DNA from: Caballeronia udeis
GTDB taxonomy: Bacteria; Pseudomonadota; Gammaproteobacteria; Burkholderiales; Burkholderiaceae
NCBI RefSeq assembly: GCF_001544555.2
Contig: NZ_FCOK02000003.1
Span: 62,001 to 126,000, forward strand
Length of the DNA: 64,000 nt
Reading direction: 5' to 3'
Shown: positions 62,748 to 64,000 of the stretch, piece after piece
Layout: every line of letters starts with the position of its first letter
Position numbering within the stretch: the stretch's first letter is position 1
Position numbers and translations under genes: made by a program
Notes under the pieces: generated by a model
What the model saw: the letters and a program-made list of their open reading frames with translations, nothing else
Told to the model about the DNA's origin: nothing
Databases searched by the model: none

Positions 62748-64000
62748 TCAAGTTGGCCCAGCTGCGTGGAATCGATACTGGCGACCACGCTCATTGAGCG
62801 GCGCCAGATAATCGAGAGCAGTCTTGTCACCAAGACCGACGCTCCGTACTGCAGCGTAGAGTTGGTAAAACTCACCATTCAGATCGCCGGCAAAAATTCC
62901 TGGATCGTCTGAGCCGAGTGAGACCATGATTTCCGGATCATTTTCTTCAACATAGCCTGGTACGCGCATCCAACGTAACGCGTGATGCTCAGCGAAACTG
63001 TGATATTGACTGATGCGGACGTTACTCGACGGCAACGTCTCAATGACAATTCCCTTATCTCGAACCAGTCGCATCAAAACCTGCTGAAGTCTCACGAAGG
63101 TGCTAGTGTCAAAGAATGCCGTCTCGACTTCCATGAGTTGCTCGCTGCGACTCCACAGATTTGCGTCTCCGAGCCATCGGACCAGCAATGCGACGTCACC
63201 CGGATTGGCTTTGCGTGCTTCGGCGACTCTTTTCACTTCGGTCGACCAGAGGGCACTGTCGGACTCTTCCTTCCAGTTCCAAGACGGGTTGTTTGATTTC
63301 ATCAAATAACGCACGTTCAATCCCCTGAGCTTCATCACGCGCCCGAGTGTCGAACAATTCACTTCCCGCTCGAAGATTTCGCTCGCCAAATCAGACAACA
63401 TCCCTTCTACTCGATAAGCTTCGGCTGTCTCCTCGGGGATCTGACGTAACATTTGCCAAGCCGCAAGCAAATCGAGCATCCAGTCCCCCTTTTTTACAAC
63501 CAGTTGACCGGGCATGCGTTCGACCCATAGTTTCGGTGAAATTCCCATCGCGGTACCATGGCCTATCCGATCTCCAGTTTCGAGTTCCAGCAAATCGATT
63601 GCATCGGACATATGCCGCAGACCGCTAACCAAGTGGGTGAAGTCCTCCCCAACGTGATAGCTTCGCCTGGTCAGGCCCGCATACCGACAAACTCTGAAGA
63701 TGCTCGCAAACACTTCCGGCGGGGCATGGAGTTCGTTAGCGGCAGCATCAATCCCGCGCACCCAATTTCGCAATCCAGGCCACCGCGTCAAAGTTGAAAG
63801 CAGGATGTTTGTGCGCTCTTCAAGATCAACCCTCAGACTGCAGAAACGGTAAGGACCAGCCTTGTCTTTGGGCTCGTGACTCCAAGGGAGCTTGATGAAA
63901 TGCGCGACTAATGCGAGACGATGTACGCGTCTCACTGATTCCTGCTCTGATTGAGAATATTCATCGAGCTCACTAAGAACCGCGCTCAGCGCTACCGGGC
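62748..64000 (-). CDS. rdrB: RADAR-type adenosine deaminase RdrB, C-terminal part (cut by window edge)
   Basis: The frame is open from the right edge to a stop at 62748, giving the last 417 residues. Adenosine-deaminase motifs appear in order: GIDAAANE, SYHVGEDFTHL (catalytic Glu, 63642-63656), GDRIGHGTAM (63555-63569), ETLPSSNVRIS and SLGSDDPGIF (metal Asp pair, 62901-62912). Between RIGHG and SSNV lie about 175 residues, where ordinary deaminases have some 20; such enlarged, divergent deaminases are RdrB of the RADAR defence system, which makes inosine during phage infection. The metal HxH of the first strand must lie beyond the edge. An apparent GTG start at 63935 is inside the domain. RdrA should be upstream, to the right. 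Confidence 0.8.
   Translation of the reverse strand, partial: PVALSAVLSELDEYSQSEQESVRRVHRLALVAHFIKLPWSHEPKDKAGPYRFCSLRVDLEERTNILLSTLTRWPGLRNWVRGIDAAANELHAPPEVFASIFRVCRYAGLTRRSYHVGEDFTHLVSGLRHMSDAIDLLELETGDRIGHGTAMGISPKLWVERMPGQLVVKKGDWMLDLLAAWQMLRQIPEETAEAYRVEGMLSDLASEIFEREVNCSTLGRVMKLRGLNVRYLMKSNNPSWNWKEESDSALWSTEVKRVAEARKANPGDVALLVRWLGDANLWSRSEQLMEVETAFFDTSTFVRLQQVLMRLVRDKGIVIETLPSSNVRISQYHSFAEHHALRWMRVPGYVEENDPEIMVSLGSDDPGIFAGDLNGEFYQLYAAVRSVGLGDKTALDYLAPLNERGRQYRFHAAGPT

Larger units (their letters stand above)
55291..64000. mobile_element. left part of a tRNA-integrated genomic island (P4/satellite-like)
   Basis: Bounded on the left by the tRNA 3'-half; runs past the right edge. Contents in order: tyrosine integrase, unknown 326-residue protein, small helix-turn-helix protein, unknown 104-residue protein, inovirus-Gp2/YfjJ-type protein, unknown 100-residue protein, a second Gp2-type protein and an RdrB-like deaminase. 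Base composition falls, especially at 61000-61450. YfjJ and YagK relatives occur in E. coli CP4-57 and CP4-6, so the element is probably a P4-like or inovirus-related satellite carrying a defence gene. Confidence 0.8.

Noticed and set aside
1..64000. CRISPR array or cas genes
   Set aside because: No regularly spaced direct repeats or Cas-like proteins were seen anywhere in the window.

Overview
The window is high-GC DNA of a Burkholderiaceae bacterium, most likely a Paraburkholderia or Caballeronia relative. This rests on the bioA-bioF-bioD-bioB order, a GC-loving codon style, an aceK next to a LiuR-like MerR regulator, a Burkholderia-type porin and a fused indolepyruvate ferredoxin oxidoreductase. 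About 55 kb is ordinary chromosome. The last ~8.7 kb is the left end of an integrated genomic island that runs off the right edge.

Layout. 0-2.1 kb: end of a flagellar filament locus (fliD, fliT). 2.1-3.5 kb: a CaCA-family cation exchanger on the minus strand behind a clear yybP-ykoY (Mn2+) riboswitch. 3.7-12.8 kb: an orphan peptide-binding protein, a metallo-hydrolase divergent from a LiuR-like MerR regulator, then aceK, beta-carbonic anhydrase, thiolase, SDR, GST and a YchJ-like protein, mostly tightly packed. 13-20 kb: a secreted hydrolase, a methylglutaconyl-CoA hydratase-like enzyme and the complete biotin operon. 20-22.4 kb (minus): a MazF/PemK toxin with its DUF3018-type antitoxin, an orphan sulfate-binding protein and a frameshifted alpha/beta hydrolase. 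22.5-26.6 kb: hydroxyacid dehydrogenase, HMG-CoA lyase, a YbaK-domain protein, a DUF1289-hotdog fusion and a second metallo-hydrolase. 26.8-34 kb: dehalogenase-like hydrolase, nitronate monooxygenase, porin, a small secreted protein, a bile-acid-symporter-like transporter and a PIG-L deacetylase. 34.2-37.5 kb: an overlapping LacI - AGE-family sugar isomerase - PfkB kinase module. 37.6-46.2 kb: two small conserved proteins, GST, the 1205-residue IOR, an EAL phosphodiesterase and a CPA1 antiporter.

46.7-54.8 kb is a surface-glycan cassette: a TPR/GT41 (OGT-like) glycosyltransferase, a DegT sugar aminotransferase, a divergent DegT-fold relative, GNAT acetyltransferase, Fe(II)/2OG dioxygenase, methyltransferase, WbqC-family protein and a convergent left-handed beta-helix acyltransferase. 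The genes overlap or nearly touch. They look like the tailoring steps for one modified amino-sugar, possibly on flagellin since OGT-like enzymes often act there, but the sequence does not prove the target.

From about 55.29 kb an island begins at a 3'-half tRNA fragment (probable attL). It carries a tyrosine integrase, a small helix-turn-helix protein, two inovirus-Gp2/YfjJ-type proteins (one keeping and one lacking an HUH-like motif), several unknown small genes and, at the window edge, the C-terminal part of an adenosine-deaminase-like protein. Its motif order and long insertion match RdrB of the RADAR anti-phage system. The partner ATPase RdrA, if present, would lie beyond the right edge.
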